Below are positions 31,541-41,169 of a stretch of DNA of 64,000 bases, one piece after another (the first letter of the stretch is position 1; each line of letters starts with the position of its first letter). A program made the translations under genes and the position numbers. Location: the NCBI RefSeq assembly GCF_030930995.1, contig NZ_CP133217.1:2780001-2844000 (forward strand), read 5' to 3'. The stretch is from Thiothrix subterranea. GTDB taxonomy: Bacteria > Pseudomonadota > Gammaproteobacteria > Thiotrichales > Thiotrichaceae. The notes beneath the pieces are model-generated. The model ran no database searches, was not told the DNA's origin, and saw only the letters and a list, made by a program, of their open reading frames with translations.

Positions 31541-33343
31541 ATGAAACTTGCCACATTTAACCTCTACCAGTTTGCCGCTCACGGCTATTACTGGCATGAC
31601 CACACCGAACACAACACATTCAGCGCGGCTGAGTGGGAACAAAAACAGCACTGGATTAGCACACGCCTGCACCAAATGGATGCAGACATCGTGGGCTTTC
31701 AAGAAGTATTCAGTATTCCCGAACTTCAGCAATTGTGCTCAGCGGCGGGGTATCCACATTTTGTTCACGTTGACACTTCTGCTGTGCGTGACAATGATCC
31801 CTTGGTGTACCACAAGTCGGTGGTGGCATTGGCCTCGCGTTTTCCGATTGCAGCCATTCATTCAGTCGACATCGTTGCCTCAGTACGCGATGAATTGCCA
31901 ATTCCTGACAACTTCCGATTTAGCCGCGCCCCCATCTGTGCCGATGTGCAAGTGCCTGATTTTGGAATTTTGACCGTCTACGTATCGCATCTAAAATCCA
32001 AGCGTCCAGCCACGTTGGATATGCATTACGCGGATACCGTGGAATGGCATCACCGCGTGGCGGATACCTTGAAACGTCTGTCGCGTGGCACGATCGCGTC
32101 GTTGCAGCAACGCGGCTTAGAAGCCACCCTGCTCTACCATCACATTGTGCGCCGCTTAGAACAAGATGCTGCTCACCCCATCGTGGTACTGGGGGATATG
32201 AATGACAGTGAAAACTCCATTCCCCTTGCCGCGCTGACCATGCAAGAACGCATTTACGCCATTGGCGGCTTGGAAGCAGAACACTGGCCAGAAGGCATTG
32301 CCCCGTGGTTATACGCTTACCGCTTGGCAGATAGCTTCCGACTTGCCCCGAATATGCGGCAGCGGGTGCGCCCGTTTACCAAGATTCATCGCGGCACCGG
32401 CGGTGTACTTGACTATATCCTCGTCTCCAATGCGCTTAATCCTAAAAATACCGATGCCAAAGCTGAAGTGGCGCATTACGAAGTCTGGAATCAGCATTTG
32501 GAAACCGACGGGACTGCCGAACGCTTGCAGTCTGATCACGGGCAAGTTTGCGTGGAACTGCTGCCTTGTAATGCGCCCCCTGACTACGCCAATAGCATTC
32601 ACCAACGCCCCGCCCACAGCATTAAACACGTTGCTGATATTCTTACCCGACAGGATTTTGTGGCGTATGCCGGAGGTGTGTTCCAAGCGCGTGAACATTT
32701 CAAACAATGGGACAGCACCGCCAAATGGAAAAATTTCTGGTCATTCTTCTTCGACAATGAATACGGTTGGGTCACGTCGATTTACGGCACGGTTCCCATC
32801 AATGAGTTGTACCAGAAGCAACATCACAGCATCGAACACATTATCCCCCGCGACTTCTTAGACCGTTACTTTGCCTACAAAAACGCACCACGCCATGTTC
32901 GCAATGGGGCAAGCACCAACCCATTCAATTTCGCTCCCTCAGAACGCGGCTTGAATGCCAAACGCTCTAACTTCAATTTCGATTTGGACGGCGATAAAAT
33001 TGTGCGGCCGTACAACCTCACCCTACACCCGGATAGTTTCAGCGCTGCCACGGGCTTTGATGCGGATCACGAATGGGTCATCCCGTCCAGTAACCGAGGT
33101 GACATCGCCCGTGCGCTGTTGTATATGTTGCTGGTATACGAAATCGACGAACTTTATAATCGCCACATTGCGACTCTGGTACACTGGGCAAAGGTAGACA
33201 GCCCCAGTGCGTGGGAGCTGGCTTACAATAACTGGGTACATTCCCGCTTGGGTATCCGAAATCCGTTTATTGATACACCTGAAAATGCATTACAATTGCT
33301 GAATAATCGTGACTTGCTGGCTTCTATTGAATACCGGCAATAA
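31541..33343 (+). CDS. Fusion of EEP-type nuclease and endonuclease I-like domain
   Basis: A 600-residue protein with two nuclease-like halves. Residues 1-340 have the endonuclease/exonuclease/phosphatase fold: [11 protein letters not shown], the acidic GFQEVF near 54, [12 protein letters not shown] near 216 and QSDHGQV near 330. Residues ~345-600 resemble the endonuclease I (EndA/NucM, beta-beta-alpha metal) family: [10 protein letters not shown] near 431, [21 protein letters not shown], and a helical tail [17 protein letters not shown]. No signal peptide is seen although EndA homologues are usually exported. Single gene, divergent from icd, AGGAGG present before the ATG. Confidence 0.7.
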   Translation: MKLATFNLYQFAAHGYYWHDHTEHNTFSAAEWEQKQHWISTRLHQMDADIVGFQEVFSIPELQQLCSAAGYPHFVHVDTSAVRDNDPLVYHKSVVALASRFPIAAIHSVDIVASVRDELPIPDNFRFSRAPICADVQVPDFGILTVYVSHLKSKRPATLDMHYADTVEWHHRVADTLKRLSRGTIASLQQRGLEATLLYHHIVRRLEQDAAHPIVVLGDMNDSENSIPLAALTMQERIYAIGGLEAEHWPEGIAPWLYAYRLADSFRLAPNMRQRVRPFTKIHRGTGGVLDYILVSNALNPKNTDAKAEVAHYEVWNQHLETDGTAERLQSDHGQVCVELLPCNAPPDYANSIHQRPAHSIKHVADILTRQDFVAYAGGVFQAREHFKQWDSTAKWKNFWSFFFDNEYGWVTSIYGTVPINELYQKQHHSIEHIIPRDFLDRYFAYKNAPRHVRNGASTNPFNFAPSERGLNAKRSNFNFDLDGDKIVRPYNLTLHPDSFSAATGFDADHEWVIPSSNRGDIARALLYMLLVYEIDELYNRHIATLVHWAKVDSPSAWELAYNNWVHSRLGIRNPFIDTPENALQLLNNRDLLASIEYRQ

Positions 33344-33405
33344 CGCGAGATCATGCTAATATGCCCTAATTTGTTGAATTGCCCGCTTTGAGGATAAAGA
33401 ATCAC

Positions 33406-34587
33406 ATGACTATACGCAAAAAAGCGTCGGTATTGTTAATCGCTGGTTTGTTTGCCAGCACATTTGCTGTACAAGCCGCTGAAATCATTCAAGTTGAAAC
33501 CGCAGGCGCTCGTTCGCAATCGGTCTTGGGTAGCACCGTTATTCCGTACAAAGAAGTGACCTTGAGCGCCCAGATCCCCGGTGTGGTGAAATACGTGGCG
33601 GGTGCAGTGGGTACTAATCTGACCGAAGGCGCGGTTGTCTTCAAGATTGACGAAGCCCAACTGACCGCAAAACGTAACGCGGTAGTAGCGCAAATATCCA
33701 TCGCCCAAGCTGGCGTACAAAACGCGCAAGCTCAATACTACCGTGAATTGACCTCCCCGCGTAGCAAAGACGTCGGCGCAATGCCCGGTTTTGGAATGCC
33801 TTCCATGTTTGACCGCATGGCAGTCCGACCGTTTGCGGAATCGTTCATGGGCGGTTATGACTCTGACACCATCCGTCAAGGCGATTTAACCAATGCCATG
33901 TCAGCGGTTTCGCAAGCACAAGGCCAGCTCCAGCAAGCCATGTCGCAGTTGCAGGAAATTGATTCTGCTTTACGCGATGCCAGCGCCCTCGCCCCCTTTG
34001 AAGGCATTATTCTCGAAAAAATGGTGGAAGTCGGCGATACCGTGCAACCCGGTCAGCCGCTGGTCAAATACGGCTACGTCAAATACAAACGTTTGCAAGC
34101 GGATGTGCCTTCCGGTCTAGTCGGCAATTTGAGCAAAGACATGCTATTACCGGCACGCATTGACGGCAGTACTGACACCTCGGTACGGGTTTCCGAAATT
34201 TACCCCATCGCCGATCCTAGCCGCCACACAGTCACGGTGAAGTTTGATATTCCGATGGAAATCACCACTGCACCGGGGATGTACGCGGAAATTTATGTGC
34301 CTGAAAACAAAAAAGGCGGCAGCCAAGTTACCGTCATTCCACGCTCTGCCTTAATGAAAGGCAGCAGTTTACCGGGTGTTTTGGTGGTTAAAGACGACAA
34401 TACCTCGGAATTGCGCATGGTACGTTTGGGTGCAGAGCAGAATGGCGGTAGCAAAGTAGCCGTTATTTCGGGTTTGAATTCGGGCGAAAAAATCATTAAC
34501 AACCCACCTGCGGGTGTTACATCCGGTTGGATGCCGACTACTGTTAATCCAGCACCAGCTCCGGCTCCTACCCCGACAGCAAAATAA
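33406..34587 (+). CDS. Efflux periplasmic adaptor (membrane fusion protein)
   Basis: A 393-residue exported HlyD/RND-type adaptor. Signal peptide (KKASVLLIAGLFASTFAVQA), split lipoyl/barrel-sandwich domain (VTLSAQIPGVVKYV ... DASALAPFEGIILEKMVEVG), a coiled-coil hairpin with many Q/A, and a beta-barrel; Pro/Ala-rich tail. No transporter or outer-membrane channel gene is next to it, so it must act with partners coded elsewhere. The ATG at 33406 starts the signal peptide. Confidence 0.83.
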   Translation: MTIRKKASVLLIAGLFASTFAVQAAEIIQVETAGARSQSVLGSTVIPYKEVTLSAQIPGVVKYVAGAVGTNLTEGAVVFKIDEAQLTAKRNAVVAQISIAQAGVQNAQAQYYRELTSPRSKDVGAMPGFGMPSMFDRMAVRPFAESFMGGYDSDTIRQGDLTNAMSAVSQAQGQLQQAMSQLQEIDSALRDASALAPFEGIILEKMVEVGDTVQPGQPLVKYGYVKYKRLQADVPSGLVGNLSKDMLLPARIDGSTDTSVRVSEIYPIADPSRHTVTVKFDIPMEITTAPGMYAEIYVPENKKGGSQVTVIPRSALMKGSSLPGVLVVKDDNTSELRMVRLGAEQNGGSKVAVISGLNSGEKIINNPPAGVTSGWMPTTVNPAPAPAPTPTAK

Positions 34588-34598
34588 TTATAAAAACA

Positions 34599-34633
34599 AA
34601 CCTCCCCCAACCTCCCCCTATCAGGGGAGGAAC
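34599..34633. repeat. Hairpin repeat, family B, intergenic copy
   Basis: Stem CCTCCCC-ctatca-GGGGAGG (34611-34630) with a CCTCCCCC direct copy just before it. Same layout as the repeat in pabB at 23343-23378. Confidence 0.7.
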
Positions 34634-34654
34634 GCGGATAAACTGTGGTCTTAC

Positions 34655-35341
34655 ATGAGATTAGACACCACCTATACGGTCAACACGCCTGAAGGCATCG
34701 CTTTAGAACTATCACCCGCAGGCCCCGCCCCACGTTTATGGGCATGGTTGGTGGATTTATTGCTACGTGGCCTAATCAGCTTATTATTATTTGCCGCACT
34801 TGCGCTGCTCGGTGAAATGGGGATAGGCATTGCCCTCATCCTCACGTTTTTACTGGAATGGTTTTACCCCGTCTATTTTGAATTGCGCCATCAAGGGCAA
34901 ACGCCTGGCAAAAAAATGCTGGATATTTACGTCGCACAAGCCGATGCCAGCCCGATTACCTTTTCAGCTTCTTTAGTCCGAAACCTATTGCGCGTCGTGG
35001 ATTTTCTGCCTCTGTTTTATGGGTTTGGATTTGCCAGCATGTTGCTGAATCAGCGCTTTCAACGCCTTGGGGATTTAGCCGCGAATACCGTGGTATTGCA
35101 TAAAATCTCCTCCAATGGCTACAGCACAGCTTTGAACGTGGAAGCAATACGCCCAACAGTCCCCCTGACCCTGCCCGAACAACAAGCCATTATGCTGTTC
35201 GCACAACGCAGCCACACGCTGACGCCAGCGCGTTTGGATGAACTGGCACAAATGACTGATGCGCTGGTCGCAAAACAACCCAAGCCTACGCAGTATTTAC
35301 AAGGCATTGCCCACTGGCTAACCGGCGGAGGCAGAACATGA
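34655..35341 (+). CDS. RDD family membrane protein
   Basis: A 228-residue inner-membrane protein. After a short N-terminal strand region come the family signature PRLWAWLVDLLLRGLIS, three hydrophobic helices, GQTPGKKMLDIYV and RFQRLGDLAANTVV. Function not known. Start at 34655 (MRLDTTYTVNTPEG) fits homologues; the region before is a repeat. First gene of a six-gene operon, with the stop overlapping the next start (ACATGA). Confidence 0.85.
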   Translation: MRLDTTYTVNTPEGIALELSPAGPAPRLWAWLVDLLLRGLISLLLFAALALLGEMGIGIALILTFLLEWFYPVYFELRHQGQTPGKKMLDIYVAQADASPITFSASLVRNLLRVVDFLPLFYGFGFASMLLNQRFQRLGDLAANTVVLHKISSNGYSTALNVEAIRPTVPLTLPEQQAIMLFAQRSHTLTPARLDELAQMTDALVAKQPKPTQYLQGIAHWLTGGGRT

Positions 35342-36219
35342 AGCAAGAACAATTCATCAGCCAATACCAAGCGCAGTGGGAACAAATGCGTGCATGGCTG
35401 GATTACCAGCAAATACCCAAAAGACAGCGCACACGTGACGCACTCAGTGAACCCACGCTGGATTTTCCTGCTGCCTACCGTCAACTGTGCCATCAGTTAG
35501 CGCTGGCACAATCACGCATGTATAGCCCCCTACTGATTGCGCAACTCAACGACTTGGTAACACGCGGGCATCACTGTTTATATACCTCAAGGCTGCATTT
35601 CGCGCATCGCTTTATTCAGTTCTATTTACAAGATTTACCGCAATTGGTGCGGCGCGAATGGCAAGCGCTGTTGCTGGCGGGAATGCTGTTTTTTGGCAGT
35701 TTATTGGCGATGCTAATTGCCATTCAAATCGAACCCGAACTGGTGTATTCGGTGCTGGATGGCGCAACCGTCGCCAATATGGAAGACATGTATGACCCGC
35801 AACGCGATTCACGCTTTGGGCGCGAACGCGAAGCCGATAGCGATGTGTACATGTTCGGGTTTTACATTAAAAACAATACCGGCATTGGCTTTCAAGTGTT
35901 TGCAGGCGGGTTACTGTACGGCTTAGGCAGCGTGTTCTTTTTATTGTTCAATGGTTTATACATTGGCGCGGCAGCGGGGCATTTGACCCAAATCGGTTAT
36001 ATCGAAACCTTTTGGGGGTTTGTAGCCGGGCATAGCGCCTTCGAGTTGACCGCGATTGTGTTATCGGGTGCGGCAGGTTTTAAATTGGCTGCTGCCTTAA
36101 TTATGCCGGGGCGCAAAGTGCGATCACTGGCATTACGCGACAATGCGCAACAGGCGATTCTCATCATTTACGGCGCGGCAACGCTATTCATTATGGCGGC
36201 GTTTGTGGAAGCATTTTAG
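35338..36219 (+). CDS. SpoIIM/DUF95-like membrane protein, ended by an internal amber codon
   Basis: 293 residues as read. N-terminal soluble helical part, then several membrane helices (LLLAGMLFFGSLLAMLIAI, FQVFAGGLLYGLGSVFFLLFNGLYIGAAAGHL, GHSAFELTAIVLSGAAGFKLAAAL), as in the stage II sporulation protein M family. Translation stops at TAG (36217-36219), but the same frame runs on for 38 more codons that encode another hydrophobic helix. A TGG-to-TAG change would explain this. It lies between the RDD and DUF4129 genes, as expected in this cluster. Confidence 0.82.
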   Translation: MKQEQFISQYQAQWEQMRAWLDYQQIPKRQRTRDALSEPTLDFPAAYRQLCHQLALAQSRMYSPLLIAQLNDLVTRGHHCLYTSRLHFAHRFIQFYLQDLPQLVRREWQALLLAGMLFFGSLLAMLIAIQIEPELVYSVLDGATVANMEDMYDPQRDSRFGREREADSDVYMFGFYIKNNTGIGFQVFAGGLLYGLGSVFFLLFNGLYIGAAAGHLTQIGYIETFWGFVAGHSAFELTAIVLSGAAGFKLAAALIMPGRKVRSLALRDNAQQAILIIYGAATLFIMAAFVEAF

Positions 36220-36336
36220 TCGTCGCAAACCTGGATTCCGGTGCTGGTCAAATACGCTGTGGGCATTAGCCTGTGGTTGCTGGTCATTGGGTATTTTGTG
36301 TTATTAGGGCGGGAGGCAGCAGCGGATGAAACTTGA
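36220..36336 (+). other. In-frame continuation of the SpoIIM-like gene after TAG
   Basis: The frame continues SSQTWIPVLVKYAVGISLW and a helix LLVIGYFVLLGR before a TGA at 36334-36336. It overlaps the start of the DUF4129 gene by 11 bp, the usual arrangement in this operon. Confidence 0.75.
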
Positions 36337-37828
36337 CGAGTTAACCGCCAATATCCGGCTGCGCTCTCCCTGGGAAGCAGTTGATCTGGGTTTTGCCTTG
36401 GTGCAACACCATGCGCGATGGATTTTTCCGGCGTGGGCATTGTTGCTGGGAAGTTTCGCGCTGATTTTGTGGGTGCTCACACCGGATGCTTACAAAACCT
36501 GGCTGCTGTTGGTGTTACTGTGGTGCAAACCGCTGTATGACCGGGTGTTACTGCATATTCTCAGCCACCAGATGTTTAATCAGCGCTTATCCACAGCGGC
36601 GATAATTAGTGCATTGCCCTACTTAATTCGACAGACAGGCTTAATAAGCGAATTAACTTGGCGGCGGTTTTCACTGTCACGGGGCTTTAATCTGTCTATC
36701 TGGCAATTGGAGCAATTACGCGGCAAAGCACGCGCAGAACGGCAACATCTGTTGCACTTACAAACGCACTCACACGCAATTGGCTTAACAATTGTGTGCT
36801 TACAACTGCAATGGGTGATAGTTGTCAGTTTGTATGTGCTGATTTTGCTGTTTGACCCAACAGAGAACGATAGTGTCTGGAATTTCATGAATGACTCGCA
36901 ATATTGGAGCGATTTATTGCGTTTTCTGCTACTCACCCTAGCCGTTTTGATTATTGAACCTTTTTTTGTAGCCGCCAATTTCAGCCTATACCTTAATCGC
37001 CGCACTCAGTTGGAGGCATGGGATATTGAAATCGCTTTCCGCAATCTAGGAACGCGCTTGAATCAATTGTCATCTACACCGCTAAGCCTATTGCTGGCAG
37101 GTGTAATGCTAATCGGTTTACCAGCATTCACGCCGCAAACCGCCTGGGCGAATGCCACTACCAACGGCGAATACCTCGCCCCGGAACGCTTACCGCCGGA
37201 AGAAGCCGCCGCTCAAATCAACGAAGTGATGCAACGCGAAGAACTCGTCGGAATGCGCACGCAATACCAATGGGTATTACGCAATCCAAAGGAAGACACA
37301 GCGGAAGACCCCATCGAAATCGCCAAATCCCTGCAAGTGCTGTTTGCTAACATCACCAAACTCGCCTTGTGGATCGCAGTGATCGCCTTATTGATCATGG
37401 CATTCGTGTACCGTGAGCAAATCTTGGCTCTGCTAAAACGCACGCGCCGCAAAACGCCAGCAGTCACGCCCCCTGATGTACTGTTTGGCATGGATATTCG
37501 CCCCGAATCCTTACCCGATGACATTGCGGCTGCCAGCCAACGCTTATGGGAATCCGGTCAGCAGCGCGAAGCACTCAGCCTATTGTATCGCGGCGCATTA
37601 ATGCGTTTAACCCGCCATGATCACCTCAATGTGCAGGCCAGCCATACCGAGGGCGACATTCTACGTTTAGCCCAACCGCACCTGAACACTGAACGACTGG
37701 CATGGTTACAAGCGACCACGCAAGCTTGGCAAGCCATTGCTTACGCGCACCGCTCGCCCGATACGCATACCCTCATTCCCCTCTGGCAAGGCTGGCGCAC
37801 CTTCAACGCAGTCCAGGAGCGCGTATGA
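36326..37828 (+). CDS. DUF4129 domain membrane protein
   Basis: A 500-residue inner-membrane protein. Membrane helices near residues 32-70, 150-180 and 190-220, another near 250 and a last one near 350 (ALWIAVIALLIMAFVY); the C-terminal cytoplasmic DUF4129 domain has AASQRLWESGQQREALSLLY and GALMRLTRHDHL. These domains often accompany MoxR/DUF58 systems of unclear role, thought to be assembly of surface or metal-containing proteins. The stop overlaps the next start (GTATGAGG). Confidence 0.8.
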   Translation: MKLDELTANIRLRSPWEAVDLGFALVQHHARWIFPAWALLLGSFALILWVLTPDAYKTWLLLVLLWCKPLYDRVLLHILSHQMFNQRLSTAAIISALPYLIRQTGLISELTWRRFSLSRGFNLSIWQLEQLRGKARAERQHLLHLQTHSHAIGLTIVCLQLQWVIVVSLYVLILLFDPTENDSVWNFMNDSQYWSDLLRFLLLTLAVLIIEPFFVAANFSLYLNRRTQLEAWDIEIAFRNLGTRLNQLSSTPLSLLLAGVMLIGLPAFTPQTAWANATTNGEYLAPERLPPEEAAAQINEVMQREELVGMRTQYQWVLRNPKEDTAEDPIEIAKSLQVLFANITKLALWIAVIALLIMAFVYREQILALLKRTRRKTPAVTPPDVLFGMDIRPESLPDDIAAASQRLWESGQQREALSLLYRGALMRLTRHDHLNVQASHTEGDILRLAQPHLNTERLAWLQATTQAWQAIAYAHRSPDTHTLIPLWQGWRTFNAVQERV

Positions 37829-38844
37829 GGCTTCAATCCATTCTGATCGGTTTGTTTGTCGCGCTAGTCACCACCGCTGGCGTATTTTGGTTTTTGGATG
37901 CTTACGAATACAAAGAGGTGGATGAATACACCGGTTTTCAAGGCGAAGCGCGTGAAAATCCCCTGTTTGCTGCCCGCTTATTTCTAAAGCGCATGGGGAT
38001 TCCCAGCGAACGCCACACCAGCCCGCAAACCCTGCCTGATGCCGACACCGTGCTGGTCATTGACACCGACCGTTACACATTGTCACGCCAAAAAAGTGAG
38101 GCACTATTGGCGTGGGTAGCCAATGGCGGACACTTAATTACCCGTACTCGCTATTTCACTAATGATTCAGAGGCTGAAGATGCCGAGGAAACAAACGATC
38201 ATGACCCGCTGCAACTCGCGTTAGGCATCACTAGGGGCGAACACATTATCCCCGAAGACGATGATTTACCGCTGGACGCCGAACTGTCCAATATGAACAG
38301 CTCACTGCACGTTGACCCCGAATTTTTCTATGCACTGCAAACCACTACCAAGCAAGCTTACCCGCAGAAATACAACGACACGGATTGGTTGCTGGAAATA
38401 GAATACGGCGATGGCTTAATCACTTGGGCAGCCAACCTCGATTTCATCGAAAATTCAGCCCTTGATGATCACGACCATGCCGAATTTTTCTGGTACATGC
38501 TGCATGGCTTACACGATAAACCGCAAGCGGTCTGGCTGATACACAGCGATGATATGCCCGCTTTATCCACCTTATTGTGGGAACATGCCTGGGCATTGGT
38601 GCTGACCTTAGCGGTATTTATTCCACTGACCATTCTCGCCCTCAGCCCGCGCTTTGGCCCGCTGATTCCCAAACCTGCCCCCGAACGCCGCCGTATTCTG
38701 GAACACATCCACGCCAGCGGCTTGTTTATGTGGCAACGTCACCGCAAACACGCTGATACCCAATACGCCGGGTTCGCCGCCCGCGTTACCCAACTTCTGC
38801 CGAGCACAAGGAAACAACATGACAACAGCAACCCTGACGCTTGA
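37825..38844 (+). CDS. DUF4350-type membrane protein
   Basis: 339 residues: an N-terminal helix (SILIGLFVALVTTAGVFWFL), a periplasmic part resembling a DUF4350/GldG-like domain (NPLFAARLFLKRMGIPSE, VLVIDTDRYTLSRQ, LLAWVANGGHLITRTRY), a second helix (WALVLTLAVFIPLTILAL) and a short cytoplasmic tail. The ATG at 37825 overlaps the DUF4129 stop. It also overlaps moxR by 26 bp. Confidence 0.78.
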   Translation: MRLQSILIGLFVALVTTAGVFWFLDAYEYKEVDEYTGFQGEARENPLFAARLFLKRMGIPSERHTSPQTLPDADTVLVIDTDRYTLSRQKSEALLAWVANGGHLITRTRYFTNDSEAEDAEETNDHDPLQLALGITRGEHIIPEDDDLPLDAELSNMNSSLHVDPEFFYALQTTTKQAYPQKYNDTDWLLEIEYGDGLITWAANLDFIENSALDDHDHAEFFWYMLHGLHDKPQAVWLIHSDDMPALSTLLWEHAWALVLTLAVFIPLTILALSPRFGPLIPKPAPERRRILEHIHASGLFMWQRHRKHADTQYAGFAARVTQLLPSTRKQHDNSNPDA

Positions 38845-39793
38845 ACAAGCCAGCCATTTAGCCGAAGCCATCCGCCACGAAATCAGCAAAGCCGTGATTG
38901 GGCAAAAGCAAGTCGTGCGCGAAACCCTGATCGCCCTGCTCGCAGGCGGACACGTTTTGATCGAAGGCGTTCCCGGTTTGGGCAAAACCTTGCTGGTTCG
39001 AGCCCTCGCCCGCACCATCTCTGGGCAATTTGCCCGCATTCAATTCACTCCCGACTTGATGCCCGCCGACATCAGCGGGCATGTGCTATTTGATATGCAA
39101 AATCAAAGCTTCAATGTGCGCAAAGGCCCGGTATTCACCAACCTGTTGCTGGCAGACGAAATTAACCGCGCTCCCGCCAAAACCCAATCGGCGTTGCTGG
39201 AAGTCATGCAGGAACAGCAAGTGACCATCGAAGGCAAAGCCTTACCCGTGCCGCTGCCGTTTATGACACTTGCCACCCAAAACCCGCTGGAACAAGAAGG
39301 CACGTACCCACTACCCGAAGCGCAACTGGATCGTTTCCTGCTGAAAGTGTTCATCGACTACCCAGAATTAGAAGAAGAATCCGAAATGGTCATGATCGTC
39401 ACCGACAAACAAATCGGCGACCGCTTCAATCTCAATAATCTGCAAGCGATTGCGACACCCGCACAGGTCATGGCGATGCAAACCGTCACCGCTGAGATTG
39501 CTGTAGATGTGGCGGTATTGGATTACGCCGTGCGCATTACCCGCGCTACCCGTCACTGGCAAGGTTTGCGCTTTGGTGCAGGGCCACGCGGGAGCATTGC
39601 GTTGATTCGAGCGGCACGGGCGAATGCGTTGCTGGCAGGGCGTGACTTTGTACACCCTGATGACATTAAGCAGGTTTGCTTGCCAGTGTTGCGCCATCGG
39701 GTTTCCTTGTCGCCAGAAATGGAATTGGAAAGCTATCATGCCGACCATTTGCTACGCGCGATTCTCGACAAGACCGAAGCGCCGCGTTCATGA
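38819..39793 (+). CDS. MoxR family AAA ATPase
   Basis: A 324-residue AAA+ chaperone-like ATPase. Walker A GVPGLGKTLLV near residue 48, Walker B LLADEINRAPAKTQSALLEVM, sensor ATQNPLEQEGTYPLPEAQLDRF, and the lid domain with GAGPRGSIALIRAARANAL. MoxR proteins work with von Willebrand/DUF58 partners, here the next gene, which overlaps by 4 bp. Confidence 0.94.
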   Translation: MTTATLTLEQASHLAEAIRHEISKAVIGQKQVVRETLIALLAGGHVLIEGVPGLGKTLLVRALARTISGQFARIQFTPDLMPADISGHVLFDMQNQSFNVRKGPVFTNLLLADEINRAPAKTQSALLEVMQEQQVTIEGKALPVPLPFMTLATQNPLEQEGTYPLPEAQLDRFLLKVFIDYPELEEESEMVMIVTDKQIGDRFNLNNLQAIATPAQVMAMQTVTAEIAVDVAVLDYAVRITRATRHWQGLRFGAGPRGSIALIRAARANALLAGRDFVHPDDIKQVCLPVLRHRVSLSPEMELESYHADHLLRAILDKTEAPRS

Positions 39794-41097
39794 TTTTACC
39801 CGCTCGCCGCAGTTTCTATGCCGTTGGTGCAAATGCCGTTGTTGCTTTAGTTACCAGCGTGTTGCCCGACTTCATCGGCTTTTGGTATGTCACCGTCGGA
39901 ATCAGCCTGTTGGTGGCGTTTGCCGATTTATTGCTGGTGGTGACAGAACCTGCACCGCGCGGTGAACGTGTCGTGCCACATTCTTTGCCATTAGGGGTGA
40001 AACGCACGGTGCGGCTACGCCTGCATAACACGGGTAAACGTCCGCTCACGATGGAAATATTCGATCATTTTCCGCTGCAAGTGCAAGCCACTGGCTTTCC
40101 GCTGCGTTTGGAGCTGGCTGTTGGCACGTTCGCCGAACCACTGTATGACGTGACGGCGATTGAACGCGGCAAGCTGAATTTCCCCTGTTTGCAGGTACGC
40201 ATCCTGTCGCCGCTGCAATTATGGTGGCATGACTTGAAACTGCCAGTAGTTTCTGAAACCAAGGTTTACCCCAATTTTGCTGCCGTGGCGCAATACGCAC
40301 TCATGGCGACGGATAATCACCTCAGTCACATGGGAATTATGAAAAAGCGCCGTCGCGGTGAAGGTCAGGATTTCCACCAATTACGCGAATACCGCGCTGG
40401 GGATAGCCTGCGCCAAATCGACTGGAAAGCGAGTTCACGGATGCGCAAACCCATTTCCCGCGAATACCAAGACGAACGCGATCAGGAAATCATTTTTATG
40501 TTGGATTGCGGGCATCGGATGCTGGCGCAAGATGATGCGTTGTCGCACTTTGATCACACCTTGAATGCCATTTTGTTACTGACTTATGTGGCGCTACGCC
40601 AAGGGGATTCGGTGGGCTTGGGCAGTTTCGCGGGGCAAAACCGCTGGTTGCCTGCGCACAAGGGGCAACACCAAGTGCAACAGATGTTGAATGCCTTGTA
40701 CGATTTGCAACCGACCACGCACGCCCCGGATTATACGCAAGCCGCCACCGAATTGCTGGTGCGCCAGAAAAAACGGGCGTTGATTGTATTGCTCACCAAT
40801 TTGCGCGATGAGGATTTGGATGATTTATTGCCAGCGCTGCACATTCTGCGCAAACGTCATGTCGTGCTACTGGCAAGTATGCGGGAACAGGCACTTGATC
40901 AGGCGTTAGATGTACCAGTGGATAATCAAGAAGATGCTTTGCATACCGCCGCCGTGCAACATTATCTGGCAAGCCGCGAAGCGACCTTGGATCGGGTACG
41001 GGCAGCGGGGATCCGTTGCATGGATGTGCCGCCGCCGGAATTATCAGTGAATTTAGTGAATCATTACCTCGATATTAAGCGTAGCGGCCTGCTGTAA
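39790..41097 (+). CDS. DUF58 domain protein
   Basis: 435 residues: two N-terminal membrane helices (AVGANAVVALVTSVLP..., YVTVGISLLVAFADLLL), a beta-rich periplasmic part and the DUF58/vWA-like region with GQDFHQLREYRAGDSLRQID and WKASSRMRKPISREYQDE. It is the typical partner of MoxR. The start at 39790 (ATGA overlap) is chosen over the open frame from 39676. Last gene of the operon that begins with the RDD protein. Confidence 0.9.
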   Translation: MILPARRSFYAVGANAVVALVTSVLPDFIGFWYVTVGISLLVAFADLLLVVTEPAPRGERVVPHSLPLGVKRTVRLRLHNTGKRPLTMEIFDHFPLQVQATGFPLRLELAVGTFAEPLYDVTAIERGKLNFPCLQVRILSPLQLWWHDLKLPVVSETKVYPNFAAVAQYALMATDNHLSHMGIMKKRRRGEGQDFHQLREYRAGDSLRQIDWKASSRMRKPISREYQDERDQEIIFMLDCGHRMLAQDDALSHFDHTLNAILLLTYVALRQGDSVGLGSFAGQNRWLPAHKGQHQVQQMLNALYDLQPTTHAPDYTQAATELLVRQKKRALIVLLTNLRDEDLDDLLPALHILRKRHVVLLASMREQALDQALDVPVDNQEDALHTAAVQHYLASREATLDRVRAAGIRCMDVPPPELSVNLVNHYLDIKRSGLL

Positions 41098-41169
41098 TAA
41101 GACGATTTATGTGCTGAACGCTAGATTCTGGTACGATACGCAACTTCCTGAACTGCTGATGGCTTAACC

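Noticed and set aside
31412-31732. Long N-terminal extension of the icd reading frame
   Set aside because: The extra 107 residues are unlike any Icd, and the ATG at 31411 has a good ribosome-binding site; the stretch overlaps the divergent nuclease gene.
41098-41169. Cobalamin riboswitch before metH
   Set aside because: The gap is only 72 bp, too short for the element, and no B12-box was seen.
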